DNA of 64,000 nucleotides from JACQHM01 sp964535215 (GCA_964535215.1 CAZHST010000003.1:1-64000); one strand, 5' to 3'. Shown: positions 24,815 through 33,710, counted from the stretch's first letter. Numbers and translations are program-made. Notes: generated by a model not told the origin, from the sequence alone.

Positions 24815-26346
24815 CCGTTCCCTCGTCCTGACCCCCTCCCTTCCCGCGCTCCCTTTACGAAGGCCATGGCCAGGTTTACCAAGGTCCTCACGCCGACCCC
24901 TGTTGCCCCCTTCGGCGTGTACCCCTTGTCGTTCTCGGTCATGGCGGTCCCGGCGATGTCCAGATGGACCCAGGGGGTGTCATCCACGAAATGGGCCAGG
25001 AACCTGGCCGCGGTGATCGCCCCGCCTTTCCGTCCCCCCACGTTTTTCAGATCGGCAATGTCCGATTTAATCGGCTCGTCATATTCCTCATCCATGGGCA
25101 TCGGCCAGATCTTCTCCCCCGCCTCCTCCCCTGCCTTGATGACCTGCTCGAGGAAGCCCTGATCGTTACCGAAGGCCCCTGTCCTAACAACCCCTAAGGC
25201 AATCACACAGGCCCCGGTCAGGGTGGCCAAGTCCACGATCCTTGACACCCCCTGGTCCCTGACGTAGCAGAGTGCATCGGCCAGGATCAGCCGCCCTTCA
25301 GCATCGGTATTGACCACCTCAATGGTCTTCCCGTTCATGGCCCTGACCACATCCCCCGGTCTCTGGGCTGCTCCACTGGGGAGGTTCTCGGCGGCTGGAA
25401 CAACAGCGGTGACGTCCACCGGCAGGTCCAGGGCGGCAATGGCTTTGATCGCCGCGATGACGGCAGCTCCCCCGGCCATATCCCCCTTCATGGCTTCCAT
25501 CCCCTCCGCCGGCTTGAGGGAGATCCCCCCTGAGTCGAAGGTAATCCCCTTCCCGACAAAGCCGAAATGGGGCCCCTTCCCCTGGCTCCCCTGATAGCGG
25601 AGGACGATGAGTCGGGGCGGCTGCTGACTCCCCTGGGCGACGCCCCAGAACGCCCCCATTCCAAGATTCCTGATCTCCTCGGGGCCGAAGATCCGACACT
25701 CCAGGCCTGAAGCGGCGGCCACCTCCTCGGCCCGCTCCGCCAGGACGGAGGGGGTCATCACGTTGGCCGGCTCGTTGATCAGGTCCCTGGCAAGGTTCGT
25801 CGCCGAGGCGAGGATCTGTCCGATCCCTACCCCTTCCTCCAGGACCTTGAGCCGCTCTGTCTCCCGCTCCAGGATGACGACCTCCTGGATCCCCTTGCCG
25901 TCCTCCTCTCTCCGATATTTGGTGAACTGGTAGAGGCCAAGGAGGGCCCCCTCGGTCAGGGCCTGGGCCGCCCTCTTCGGATCCAGACCGCCTCGCCCCG
26001 CCCCGTGGACAATGGTCCCAACCTTCTTGGCTCCTGCCCTCTTCAAGGTCCTTAGGGCCTCGGCGGAGGCCGATCGAACCCGGTCCAGCGTGAACTGCTC
26101 AGGCTTTCCCAAGCCGATGACCAGGACCAGCCGGGTGGGGAGCTTGCCGAAGGTGTGGAGGAGGAGCTTCTCGTGGAGTTTCCCTTTGAACTCTCCCCTT
26201 TGAACAGCCTCCTGAACGGCCCCCTCCAATACCTGATCCACTGCCCCCGTGGCCCCCCCAGGCCTCTCCACCCCCTCGAACAGGTTCACAACCACGGCGT
26301 CGCCGTCGTACGTGAGAACGTCCCTTTCCTGCACCAGGATCTCCAC
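24811..26346 (-). CDS. pepA: Leucyl aminopeptidase (M17)
   Basis: 511 aa from a GTG at 26346 with AAGGGG upstream. A longer frame to an ATG at 26415 exists, but that ATG lies inside the pafA terminator hairpin. The C-terminal catalytic domain is complete: VGKGITFDSGGISLKP, MKGDMAGGAAVI, and NTDAEGRLILADAL, which supplies the metal ligands and catalytic residues. It removes N-terminal residues from peptides as a hexamer in the cytoplasm. Placed directly downstream of the proteasome operon, it is well suited to finish degradation of proteasome-derived peptides, although a terminator separates them. Confidence 0.93.
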   Translation of the reverse strand: MEILVQERDVLTYDGDAVVVNLFEGVERPGGATGAVDQVLEGAVQEAVQRGEFKGKLHEKLLLHTFGKLPTRLVLVIGLGKPEQFTLDRVRSASAEALRTLKRAGAKKVGTIVHGAGRGGLDPKRAAQALTEGALLGLYQFTKYRREEDGKGIQEVVILERETERLKVLEEGVGIGQILASATNLARDLINEPANVMTPSVLAERAEEVAAASGLECRIFGPEEIRNLGMGAFWGVAQGSQQPPRLIVLRYQGSQGKGPHFGFVGKGITFDSGGISLKPAEGMEAMKGDMAGGAAVIAAIKAIAALDLPVDVTAVVPAAENLPSGAAQRPGDVVRAMNGKTIEVVNTDAEGRLILADALCYVRDQGVSRIVDLATLTGACVIALGVVRTGAFGNDQGFLEQVIKAGEEAGEKIWPMPMDEEYDEPIKSDIADLKNVGGRKGGAITAARFLAHFVDDTPWVHLDIAGTAMTENDKGYTPKGATGVGVRTLVNLAMAFVKGAREGRGSGRGNG

Positions 26347-26396
26347 TGCCGAAGACCCCTTAGACGAGAAGCCCAAGACGGGAGACTTGAGACGTG

Positions 26397-26427
26397 AAAA
26401 GGAAAAAGAGACCATTCCAGGTCTCTC
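26397..26427 (-). terminator. Rho-independent terminator after pafA
   Basis: Minus strand: AGAGACC (26426-26420), loop TGGAAT, GGTCTCT (26413-26407), then TTTTCCTTTT. A perfect 7-bp stem and T-rich tail 17 bp after the pafA stop close the proteasome operon. Confidence 0.75.
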
Positions 26428-26443
26428 GCCTCCCGCCTTCAGT

Positions 26444-27802
26444 CTAATAGGAATTGATCAGCTCATCCACCCTCGGATCGTAAGGCTTGAAAGGATCCTT
26501 GCAGAGAATCGTGCGCTGGTAGCGGTCGTTCAACTTCAGGTAGCTCCAGCCCACGTCGTAGGACTTGTTCTTCTCCTGGGCGAACTTGATAAAGTCGCTC
26601 CTGATCTTGGCCCGGGTGGTCTGGGGGGGGGTTGTCATGGCGGTCTCGATCATCTCATCGGAGATCATCCGCTCCACTAATCCTTCCCTCACGAGGAGGT
26701 AGTATAAACCCCTGGTCCGCTTGATATCGTGATACTGAAGATCCAACATGAAGATCCGGGGATCGTCGAAGGAGATCCCCCTCCGCCGGCAGTAGGCGGT
26801 GATCAGCTCCCGTTTGATCACCCAATCGAGCTCCCGGGAAAGGGAGAAGGGATCATCCTCAAGCTTGGTCAGCACATACTGCCACTTGTCCAGGATCTCC
26901 TTCGTCTGGGGGAGGATGTCCTGCCCCTGGTAGTAGGAGAGGGCCATCTCCAGGTACCCCTGCTGGATCTCGATGGCCGACAACTCCTTCCCACGCTTCA
27001 GCCGCACCCGCCGCCGGCACGTGATGTCATGGGAGATCTCCTTGATGGCCCGGACCGGGTCCTCCAGGGAGAGATCCCGCTTGATGTAGCCGTCTTCCAC
27101 CATGGAGAGCACCAGGGCCGTCGTCCCAACCTTCAGGTGCGTCGCGAACTCGGACATGTTGGAGTCTCCAACGATGACATGAAGCCTCCGATACTTCTCC
27201 TCGTCCGCATGGGGCTCGTCCCGGGTGTTGATGATCCCCCGGGAGCTGGTCGTGGCTCCCGAGATCTCCTGGTAGATGTGTTGGGCCCGCTGGGAGAGGT
27301 AATAGTGGTTTCCCATCCGGGTCTTCAGGACCTTCCCGGCCCCGGCATAGATCTGACGGGTGACGAAAAAGGGGATGAGCTGCTCTGCCAGTTTGTGAAA
27401 GTTGACGGAGCGCTCCACCAGGTAGTTCTCGTGGCAGCCGTAGGTGTTCCCCACCGAGTCGGTGTTGTTCTTGAACACATAGATCTCGCAGTAGATACCG
27501 TTCTCCCGGAGCTTCCGCTCAGCCGAGAGGAGCAGCTCCTCCATGATCCGCTCCCCCGCTTTATCGTGGGCCACCAGATCCAGGATGTCATCGCACTCGG
27601 GGGTGGCGTATTCAGGATGGCAGCCGGTGTCCTGGTAGAGCCTGGCCCCGTTCCTCAAGAAATCGTTGGTCCCCCGTTGCCTGGAGACCACCTTCTCGAA
27701 GAGGTAGCCTAAGGCACTCTCCACCGAAAGGCTTACCCGCCCCCCCGCTGAGGAGGAGATGAGACCATATTCGTTCTCGAGTCCAAAAATCCGGCGCTTC
27801 AT
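26444..27802 (-). CDS. pafA: Pup-protein ligase
   Basis: 452 aa, the expected length. PafA uses ATP to join the C-terminal glutamate of Pup to substrate lysines. The start MKRRIFGLENEYGLI holds the conserved nucleotide/metal glutamate; GARLYQDTGCHPEYATPEC, VFKNNTDSVGNTYGCHENYLVER and NTRDEPHADEEKYRRLHVIVGDSNMSEF are shared glutamine-synthetase-like motifs. It lacks the 'Dop loop' insertion present in the paralogue at 29557, which assigns it as the ligase. It is the last gene of the operon, 38 bp after prcA. Confidence 0.95.
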   Translation of the reverse strand: MKRRIFGLENEYGLISSSAGGRVSLSVESALGYLFEKVVSRQRGTNDFLRNGARLYQDTGCHPEYATPECDDILDLVAHDKAGERIMEELLLSAERKLRENGIYCEIYVFKNNTDSVGNTYGCHENYLVERSVNFHKLAEQLIPFFVTRQIYAGAGKVLKTRMGNHYYLSQRAQHIYQEISGATTSSRGIINTRDEPHADEEKYRRLHVIVGDSNMSEFATHLKVGTTALVLSMVEDGYIKRDLSLEDPVRAIKEISHDITCRRRVRLKRGKELSAIEIQQGYLEMALSYYQGQDILPQTKEILDKWQYVLTKLEDDPFSLSRELDWVIKRELITAYCRRRGISFDDPRIFMLDLQYHDIKRTRGLYYLLVREGLVERMISDEMIETAMTTPPQTTRAKIRSDFIKFAQEKNKSYDVGWSYLKLNDRYQRTILCKDPFKPYDPRVDELINSY

Positions 27803-27840
27803 CGTTCACCGGTATGCGTTCGGCCGAAAGCTACCAAAGG

Positions 27841-28533
27841 TTAACCTTCAGAGATTTCTTCCAGAATCTTTCGGAGCTCGCTGATCGAGGGACGTCTGAA
27901 CTTGCGGCCCGAGCGCTTCCGCTCCAGGACCGCCACCTCCAGGTTTTGAGGCTTGACCTTTTGGCTCGCCGCCGCCTCCAGGGCCTTGACGGAAAGCTTG
28001 AGGGCCGCCTCAAACGACAGGCCCTTCTCATACTTGTCGCGGAGGTAGAGCTTGAGTTCCTCGGCTTGTCCACCGATGGTGGCGAAGCCTGTCTCGTCAC
28101 CAATGGAGCCATCGAAGGAGATCCGGTACAGCTCCGAAGGATCCCCCTCGTCACCGACCTGGACGACCAGGATCTCCACCTCCAAAGGTTTCAGCTCCTG
28201 GCTGAAGATGTTGCCAATGGTCTGGGAGTAGGCGTTGGCCAAGGATTTGGCCGTCACATCCTCCCGACCGTACGAGTACCCTTTGAGGTCGGCGTAGCGG
28301 ATCCCTGCCTTCCGAAGGTTCTCGAACTCACTGTACTTCCCGGCCCCGGCGAAGGCAATCCGGTCATAGATCTCGGAGATCTTGTTCAGGGAGGTGCTGG
28401 GGTTCTCGGCCACAAGGAGGATGCCGTCGGCATACTCCATGGCGATAATGGATTTCCCCTTGGCGATCCCCTTTCTGGCGTACTCCGCCTTATCCTGCAT
28501 CATCTGTTCGGGAGAAACATAATAGGGTAGCAC
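27841..28533 (-). CDS. prcA: Proteasome alpha subunit
   Basis: 230 aa. PrcA forms the outer, gating rings of the 20S core. The GTG start at 28533 has GAGGAGG at good spacing. The N-terminus (YYVSPEQMMQDKAEYARKGIAKG) is the gate segment, followed by IIAMEYADGILLVAENPS, KISEIYDRIAFAGAGKYSEF and GYSYGREDVTAKSLANAYSQ. There is no N-terminal threonine nucleophile, as expected for alpha. The tail KFRRPSISELRKILEEI is longer and more basic than a minimal alpha subunit. It starts 7 bp after prcB. Confidence 0.95.
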   Translation of the reverse strand: MLPYYVSPEQMMQDKAEYARKGIAKGKSIIAMEYADGILLVAENPSTSLNKISEIYDRIAFAGAGKYSEFENLRKAGIRYADLKGYSYGREDVTAKSLANAYSQTIGNIFSQELKPLEVEILVVQVGDEGDPSELYRISFDGSIGDETGFATIGGQAEELKLYLRDKYEKGLSFEAALKLSVKALEAAASQKVKPQNLEVAVLERKRSGRKFRRPSISELRKILEEISEG

Positions 28534-28540
28534 CGCCTCC

Positions 28541-29347
28541 TCACCCCTTTCGCCGCTTCTCCAGAATCACCTCGCAGATCCCGCGGACCCGCTCCTCCTC
28601 CACATCCCGAATCCCCTCCTTCGTCACCAGCTTCACCGTGGGGAAGATCCCGCGGACAAAGTCTGGACCGGCAGTTCCGAGATCCTCCTCCGCCGCGTCG
28701 TAGAGGGCCTCCAGGGCGACACGAAGAGCCTCGTCTTCGTCCAAGCCTACCCGGAAGAGCTTCTTCATGGTCGCCCTGGCCTGGATCCCACCGGAACCGG
28801 TAGCGTAGTACTCCGTCTCCTCGTAGCGACCTCCGGTCAGATCGTACTTGTAGATCTTCCCTTCACCCTTTCGAAGTTCATACCCGACAAGGATGGGGAT
28901 GACGATCAGACCCTGCATGGCGGCTGGGAGGTTCGCCTTGACCATCTGGGCCAGCTTGTTGGCCTTCCCCTCCATAGAGAGCTGCACCCCTTCTAACTTC
29001 TCATAGTGGGCGAGCTCCGTCTGGAAGAGCCTGGCCAGCTCCACGGCGGGGCCTGCCACCCCGGCGATGGCCACAGCCGAATACTCATCAGCCTTGTAGA
29101 CCTTCTCGATGGTTCGGGAGGCCACCTGGAACCCTTCGGTGGCCTGCCGGTCACCCGCGATCACCACCCCATCCCGGTAGCGGAGGGCAAGGATCGTTGT
29201 CCCCCTCGGCACCTCCACTCCCTTGATCTGACCCAAGATCGAGAGATCAATCCGGGGCAGGAGATCGGGACGCCGCTCCTGAAGGAGGTCGAAGAAGCTG
29301 GAACCCACCAGGTCGGATCGGAGATCATCTCCGAACAGGGATCTCAT
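28541..29347 (-). CDS. prcB: Proteasome beta subunit precursor
   Basis: 268 aa. The catalytic subunit is made with a 49-residue propeptide, then cleaved at Gly49-Thr50 (VPRGTTILALRYRDG), making Thr50 the nucleophile. Asp66 and Lys82 correspond to the mature Asp17 and Lys33 of the active site. YYATGSGGIQARATMKKLF and the late Asp/Ser region complete the Ntn-hydrolase fold. The ATG overlaps the pup stop codon by 4 bp (ATGA), implying coupled translation. Confidence 0.95.
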   Translation of the reverse strand: MRSLFGDDLRSDLVGSSFFDLLQERRPDLLPRIDLSILGQIKGVEVPRGTTILALRYRDGVVIAGDRQATEGFQVASRTIEKVYKADEYSAVAIAGVAGPAVELARLFQTELAHYEKLEGVQLSMEGKANKLAQMVKANLPAAMQGLIVIPILVGYELRKGEGKIYKYDLTGGRYEETEYYATGSGGIQARATMKKLFRVGLDEDEALRVALEALYDAAEEDLGTAGPDFVRGIFPTVKLVTKEGIRDVEEERVRGICEVILEKRRKG

Positions 29348-29541
29348 TGCCCTCCCCTCTGGACGTAGGATTTCACGAACTCCTCGGCGTTCTCCTCCAA
29401 CACCTCGTCAATCTCATCAAGGAGCTCGTCAATGTTCTCTTTCAGCTCCTTCCCTTTTTTCAGCGCCTCAGGGTTCGGCCTGATCTCCTCGACATCCCTC
29501 GGATCCCTTGTGGTCCTGGTCTTCCTCTCCTGTTCACCCAT
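29344..29541 (-). CDS. pup: Prokaryotic ubiquitin-like protein Pup
   Basis: 65 aa from the ATG at 29541, which has GGAGG eight bases upstream (a GTG at 29550 is also open). The protein is very acidic and disordered-looking, with the conserved coiled part LKENIDELLDEIDEVLEENAEEFVKSYVQRGGQ (in parts). It ends in Gly-Gly-Gln, so Dop must first deamidate the terminal glutamine to glutamate before PafA can use it. Gene order dop-pup-prcB matches Actinobacteria. Confidence 0.96.
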   Translation of the reverse strand: MGEQERKTRTTRDPRDVEEIRPNPEALKKGKELKENIDELLDEIDEVLEENAEEFVKSYVQRGGQ

Positions 29542-29556
29542 CCCCCTCACCTCCCC

Positions 29557-31041
29557 TCAGGCTGACAAGTTCTCTAACAGCTCGGCCACCGTTGCAGAGC
29601 GGGCCAGGAGGTCGCCTACCAGTCTCTGGGTCCCGCGAGCCGGTTCGAGCATGGGAACCCGCTTTACCGTTGACCCGCCGGTATCAAAGAGGATGGAGCT
29701 CCAACTCGCCCCGTAGACCTGTTCCGGGAACCGCTTCAGGCACATCCCCCGGAAGTAGGCCCTTGTGTCTGGGGGAGGCTCCCTCATGGCCGAGAGGATC
29801 TCCTCGTCGGTCACGATCCGCTCCACGTACCCCTGCCGCTCCAGGGTGTAATACAACCCCTTCTCCTTCCGGAGATCATGGTATTGGAGATCAAGCATGA
29901 AGGCCCGGTGGTCGCTGAAGGGAATGCCTCTTCGAGAGCAGTAGGAGGCGATCAACTCCCGTTTGATCACCCAATCGAGCTCCCGGGAGAGCTGGAGGGG
30001 ATCCTCGGCCAGTCTGTTGAGGAGATCCTCCCACCGGACCAAGACCTCCTTCACCCAAAGGGGCATATCCCGCCTCTGGTAGTACTCCCACGCCATCTCC
30101 AGGTACGCCCTCTGGATCTCGACAGCCGAGTACGCCTTCCCTCCCTTCAACCTCACCTTTTTCCTTAAGCTGATGTCGTGGGAGATCTCCTTGATGGCCC
30201 GGACCGGATCCTCCAAACTCAAATCCTTGGTGATGCAGGCATCTTCGATCATGGTCAGGACAATGGCCGTAGTCCCCATCTTGAGGTAGGTCGGCAACTC
30301 CGCCATGTTAGAGTCGCCGACGATCACATGGAGGCGCCGATACTTCTCCTCGTCGGCGTGCGGCTCATCCCGGGTATTGATCAGGGGACGTTTCGCCATC
30401 GTGTCCAGGCCGATCCAGGTCTCGAAAAAGTCGGCCCTTTGAGAGATCTGATACTCCACGGGCTCGGTGCCGTTCTCCGCCCCGACCTTTCCCGAACCGG
30501 CAAAGATGATCCTCGTCACGAGGAAGGGGGTCAGCCCTTCCACGATCTTCTCAAAGGGAACCCGTCTCTCAACCAGGTAGTTCTCATGGTGACCGTAGCT
30601 GTTCCCTTTGCCGTCGGTGTTGTTCTTGTAGATGACCACCCGCTGATACTCGGGAAGGAGGCGATTGGCCGCCTCCCGGCAAAGGTCGAGGATGCGCTCC
30701 CCCGCCTTCTCGTACCGGACAAGATCATGAGGGTTCGTGCACTCAGGGGTGGAGTATTCCGGGTGAGCCCCGTCCACATAGAGCCGCCCCCCGTTCAGGA
30801 GGATCTTGTTGATGCTCCGGTTATCCTGCTGCGAGGGCCGCTCGTGCTCGCCACTCACCTCGAACCCGCGAGCGTCAAGGAGGGGATTCTCCCCCGCATA
30901 GTCCCACATGGCTTTCACAGTCTGAACCATCGGGTGACTGTTGATTAGGAAGATGGAACTCCCCACCGGATCATAACCAGAGGGATCCTTGGCCATGATC
31001 CCGACTTCGGTCTCCGTCCCCATGATCTTGTCGATCGCCAT
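29557..31041 (-). CDS. dop: Pup deamidase/depupylase
   Basis: 494 aa from the ATG at 31041; an ATG at 31062 adds seven residues, and neither has a strong ribosome site. KIMGTETEVGIMAKDP carries the conserved glutamate, and about 40 residues after it (YDPVGSSIFLINSHPMVQTV region) form the insertion typical of Dop rather than PafA. Shared motifs: GGRLYVDGAHPEYSTPEC, IYKNNTDGKGNSYGHHENYLVER, NTRDEPHADEEKYRRLHVIVGDSNMAEL. It converts Pup-Gln to Pup-Glu and removes Pup from substrates. It sits between mpa and pup. Confidence 0.95.
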   Translation of the reverse strand: MAIDKIMGTETEVGIMAKDPSGYDPVGSSIFLINSHPMVQTVKAMWDYAGENPLLDARGFEVSGEHERPSQQDNRSINKILLNGGRLYVDGAHPEYSTPECTNPHDLVRYEKAGERILDLCREAANRLLPEYQRVVIYKNNTDGKGNSYGHHENYLVERRVPFEKIVEGLTPFLVTRIIFAGSGKVGAENGTEPVEYQISQRADFFETWIGLDTMAKRPLINTRDEPHADEEKYRRLHVIVGDSNMAELPTYLKMGTTAIVLTMIEDACITKDLSLEDPVRAIKEISHDISLRKKVRLKGGKAYSAVEIQRAYLEMAWEYYQRRDMPLWVKEVLVRWEDLLNRLAEDPLQLSRELDWVIKRELIASYCSRRGIPFSDHRAFMLDLQYHDLRKEKGLYYTLERQGYVERIVTDEEILSAMREPPPDTRAYFRGMCLKRFPEQVYGASWSSILFDTGGSTVKRVPMLEPARGTQRLVGDLLARSATVAELLENLSA

Positions 31042-31124
31042 ACTCTTAGAGCCGTCAGCCATCGGCTTTCAGGTTGACAAAGGTTCACTGTTTTCAGCCG
31101 ACGGCTGATCGTTGAACGCTTCCG

Positions 31125-32936
31125 TTAGAGGTACTGGCCGGTGCTAATGGTCTCCACCTTGCGGGCCTTCGTCTCACCCCGATCGGCCACCATCCTCACG
31201 TGGACGATCCGCTCGCTCCGACGGCCGGCAATCTTGGCCCAATCGTCTGGGTTGGTGGTGTTGGGCAGATCCTCGTTCTCCTTGAACTCCTCCTTTACAG
31301 CCTGGAGGATGTCCTGGGAGGAGATCCCCTTCTCCCCGGTCTGGATCATCCGCTTCACCGCGGACTTCTTGGCCCTTGTACAGATGGAGGCAATCATCGC
31401 CCCGCTGACGAAGTCTTTGAAGTAGAGGGTCTCCCGTTCACCATTCTGATAGGTCACCTCAAGGAAACGGTACTCATCAACGGTGCTGTACATCTCCTCC
31501 ACGGCCAAGTCGATCAGGTACCGGACAAAGGCTTGCCGATCGCCGGCGAAAGACTTAAGCTCCCTCTCCTGAAAGGGGAGATCGGGGGTGAGGTACTTGG
31601 AGAAGATGTCCTTGGCCGCTTCTTTGTTCGGCCGATCGATCTTGATCTTCACATCGAAACGGCCAGGCCGAAGGACGGCGGGATCAATCAGGTCCTGGCG
31701 GTTCGAGGCCCCGACGACGATGACGTTGGACAACCCCTCCACCCCATCTAACTCAGCAAGGAACTGGGGAACGATGGTGTTCTCCACGTCCGAGGAGATC
31801 CCTGACCCCCTGGTCCGGAACAGGGAATCCATCTCATCGAAGAAGATAACCACCGGAAACCCCTCAGAGGCCTTCTCCCGAGCCCGGGCGAAGATCTCCC
31901 GGATCTTCCGTTCCGTCTCCCCGACATATTTGTTCAACAACTCGGGCCCCTTGATGTTCAAGAAGTAACTCTTCATCTCCTTGCCCGTCTTTTCTGAAAG
32001 CTTCTGGGCGAGGGAATTGGAGACGGCCTTGGCGATCAGGGTCTTGCCACAGCCCGGCGGCCCGTAGAGGAGAACCCCTTTGGGGGGTTGGAGCTTATGT
32101 TCCCGGAAGTATTCCCGGTAGAGGTACGGGAGCTCGATGGCGTCCTTGATCATCTCGATCTGGCGATCCAGACCCCCTATGTCATCGTACGTGACGTTCG
32201 GCACCTCCTCCAAGATAAGATCCTCCACCTCGGCCTTCGGCAGCTTCTCCAACACATAGCCGCTCCGCGGATCGAAGAGAAGATGGTCCCCGACAGAGAG
32301 TTTCTCGCCCTGGAGGGGTTCGGCCAGTTCGGCCACCCGCTCCTCATCAGTCCGGAGTGAGATGATGGCCCTTCCCTTCTCGAGAAGATCTTTTAAGCGA
32401 ACAACCTCCCCCTGGACATCAAAATCCGAAACGTCAATCACGTTCAGGGCCTCGTTCAAGATCAGCTCCTGACCCTTCCTGAGGGTTTTCCCATCAATGG
32501 AGGGATGGAGGTTCACCCTCATCTTCCGGCCACCAAGGTAGACGTTCGCGGTGCCGTCTGGGTTCATGGAGGAGAAGATGCCGTAAGACGACGGCGGGGC
32601 AGAGAGCTTGTCCACCTCCTCCCGGAGGGCCTGAATTTGCTCCCTTGCTTGATGCAAGGCCCTTACCAGCTTTTCATTCTGCTGGTGGGCCTGTTCCAGC
32701 TCCTCCTTCGCTTGGCTAAGCTTGGCCCGGAGGAACTCGAACTCATCCCGATGCCGCTTCAGGCGATAGATCTCATCCTCCAGGGCTTTCACTTGGGTCT
32801 GGAGGGCTTCGACCTCCTCCTCATACTCGGAGATCTTTCGCTGGTAGAATGCTTCGGTTTTCGGCATCTGCCCCGATAGTCGTTTCATCGTTCTCCTCAA
32901 TGGGCTGAGCTTTCCCGTCTTCTCGGAATCGCTCAT
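31125..32936 (-). CDS. mpa: Proteasome-activating AAA+ ATPase (Mpa/ARC)
   Basis: 603 aa from the ATG at 32936 (GGAGG upstream); a TTG nine bases earlier is less likely. N-terminal coiled coil at about 25-115 (EEEVEALQTQVKALEDEIYRL) recruits Pup. Two OB-like segments follow, then one AAA+ module: Walker A GPPGCGKT at about 292-299, Walker B VVIFFDEMDS, and an arginine-finger region LRPGRFDVKIKIDRP. The C-terminus GQYL has the penultimate tyrosine that docks into the alpha ring. First gene of the operon. Confidence 0.96.
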   Translation of the reverse strand: MSDSEKTGKLSPLRRTMKRLSGQMPKTEAFYQRKISEYEEEVEALQTQVKALEDEIYRLKRHRDEFEFLRAKLSQAKEELEQAHQQNEKLVRALHQAREQIQALREEVDKLSAPPSSYGIFSSMNPDGTANVYLGGRKMRVNLHPSIDGKTLRKGQELILNEALNVIDVSDFDVQGEVVRLKDLLEKGRAIISLRTDEERVAELAEPLQGEKLSVGDHLLFDPRSGYVLEKLPKAEVEDLILEEVPNVTYDDIGGLDRQIEMIKDAIELPYLYREYFREHKLQPPKGVLLYGPPGCGKTLIAKAVSNSLAQKLSEKTGKEMKSYFLNIKGPELLNKYVGETERKIREIFARAREKASEGFPVVIFFDEMDSLFRTRGSGISSDVENTIVPQFLAELDGVEGLSNVIVVGASNRQDLIDPAVLRPGRFDVKIKIDRPNKEAAKDIFSKYLTPDLPFQERELKSFAGDRQAFVRYLIDLAVEEMYSTVDEYRFLEVTYQNGERETLYFKDFVSGAMIASICTRAKKSAVKRMIQTGEKGISSQDILQAVKEEFKENEDLPNTTNPDDWAKIAGRRSERIVHVRMVADRGETKARKVETISTGQYL

Positions 32937-33045
32937 CGTGTCCAACCTCCTCTACCTCTACACTGGGAGCGATGGCAGACTTCAAAGAAGGGAAGCATGG
33001 GGAGAGATCGTCGAACCCTCGTCTTCATCATGGGATTTTTAAGAT

Positions 33046-33073
33046 ATATTAACTTGGTTTTCCAAGGTGTCAA
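33046..33073 (-). promoter_or_regulatory. Sigma70-type promoter of the proteasome operon with a palindromic spacer
   Basis: Minus strand TTGACA (33073-33068), 16-bp spacer, TAATAT (33051-33046), about 110 bp before mpa. The spacer holds a perfect inverted repeat CTTGG-AAAA-CCAAG, which could be an operator. Confidence 0.6.
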
Positions 33074-33152
33074 GCTTTTTTTGGAAGCCCTGTGACTCGC
33101 CGAAGGGCTTCCCAAGCGGGACAGCGGTCCCCGCATTCACGGGTATGAAAAG

Positions 33153-33168
33153 TGCAGGAATCGTGCCA
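33153..33168 (-). promoter_or_regulatory. Sigma54-like -24/-12 element upstream of mpa
   Basis: Minus strand TGGCACGATTCCTGCA: GG and GC are separated by exactly 10 bases and only one position departs from the usual TGGCACG-N4-TTGCA. It points toward mpa, with a 5' leader of about 200 nt. No activator gene is adjacent, so it is a sequence match only. Confidence 0.45.
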
Positions 33169-33293
33169 AGGGTACGGTAGGGTCGGTGGTTCATCCCCGG
33201 CCCAGAGCCTTCCCTATCATCATCGCATGAAGCCCTGAAAAGATCAATGCTCACCGTTCGTGATAGGTTCCAGCCCTTCATGGGGCGGGTGGA

Positions 33294-33327
33294 AAGAAAA
33301 ATGGCTGGACTCGGGAAAGCCCAGCCA
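33294..33327 (-). terminator. Rho-independent terminator after the zinc-ribbon gene
   Basis: Minus strand: stem TGGCTGG...CCAGCCA (33327-33302) with a CTTTCCCGAGT-type loop, followed by TTTTTCTTT. It ends transcription from 33585 before the proteasome promoters. Confidence 0.7.
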
Positions 33328-33381
33328 TACCCTTGAGCGGCGCTCCCCCTGGAACCTCCAGGGTCCTTAGGCACAGGTACT

Positions 33382-33585
33382 TCAACGGCTCGGGGTGGCA
33401 CAACAGCCCCCTCCGCCGCCCTCGGAGGGGACGAAGGACCCCTGGCCCCTAAAGCTAAAGGTCGAAAACTGTCTCTCCACCGCAGCCCCCGGGCAGGATG
33501 GACACCCCACCTCCGTCTCCTGTCCAATGTGCAGCCTCTCGAAGATCTGCCCACAATTTAAGCAGCGGTATTCATAAATCGGCAT
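33382..33585 (-). CDS. FmdB-type zinc-ribbon protein
   Basis: 67 aa. The real start is MPIYEYRCLNCGQIFE at 33585 with a GAGGGA-rich leader; the open frame to 33696 is non-coding upstream sequence. Two CxxC pairs (CLNC, CPSC) make the zinc ribbon. A flexible tail ends GGGGGCCATPSR, with a vicinal Cys-Cys that may bind metal or act as a redox pair. This is the FmdB putative regulatory family; function is unknown. Confidence 0.85.
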   Translation of the reverse strand: MPIYEYRCLNCGQIFERLHIGQETEVGCPSCPGAAVERQFSTFSFRGQGSFVPSEGGGGGCCATPSR

Positions 33586-33710
33586 CGGTCCCTCTCCCTC
33601 GATGACCCTCCATCCCCCTTGAATGCGTGATTCGCCACCTTCACCCTTAGCAAGAAGGGCTAGGAGACACGACTTCCCAGGCCTTAAGGGTAACAACTCC
33701 CCTGAGAGGG

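Noticed and set aside
33081..33112. Strong hairpin GGAAGCCC...GGGCTTCC next to a T7/A7 run, considered as a terminator
   Set aside because: The T-run precedes the hairpin on the plus strand and is an A-run on the minus strand, so it cannot be a normal Rho-independent terminator for either direction. It remains an unexplained leader or upstream hairpin.
33039..33554. 171-codon minus-strand frame downstream of the zinc-ribbon gene
   Set aside because: It overlaps the zinc-ribbon gene out of frame, crosses its terminator and both mpa promoter elements, and has Arg/Gly/Ser-rich non-protein-like sequence.
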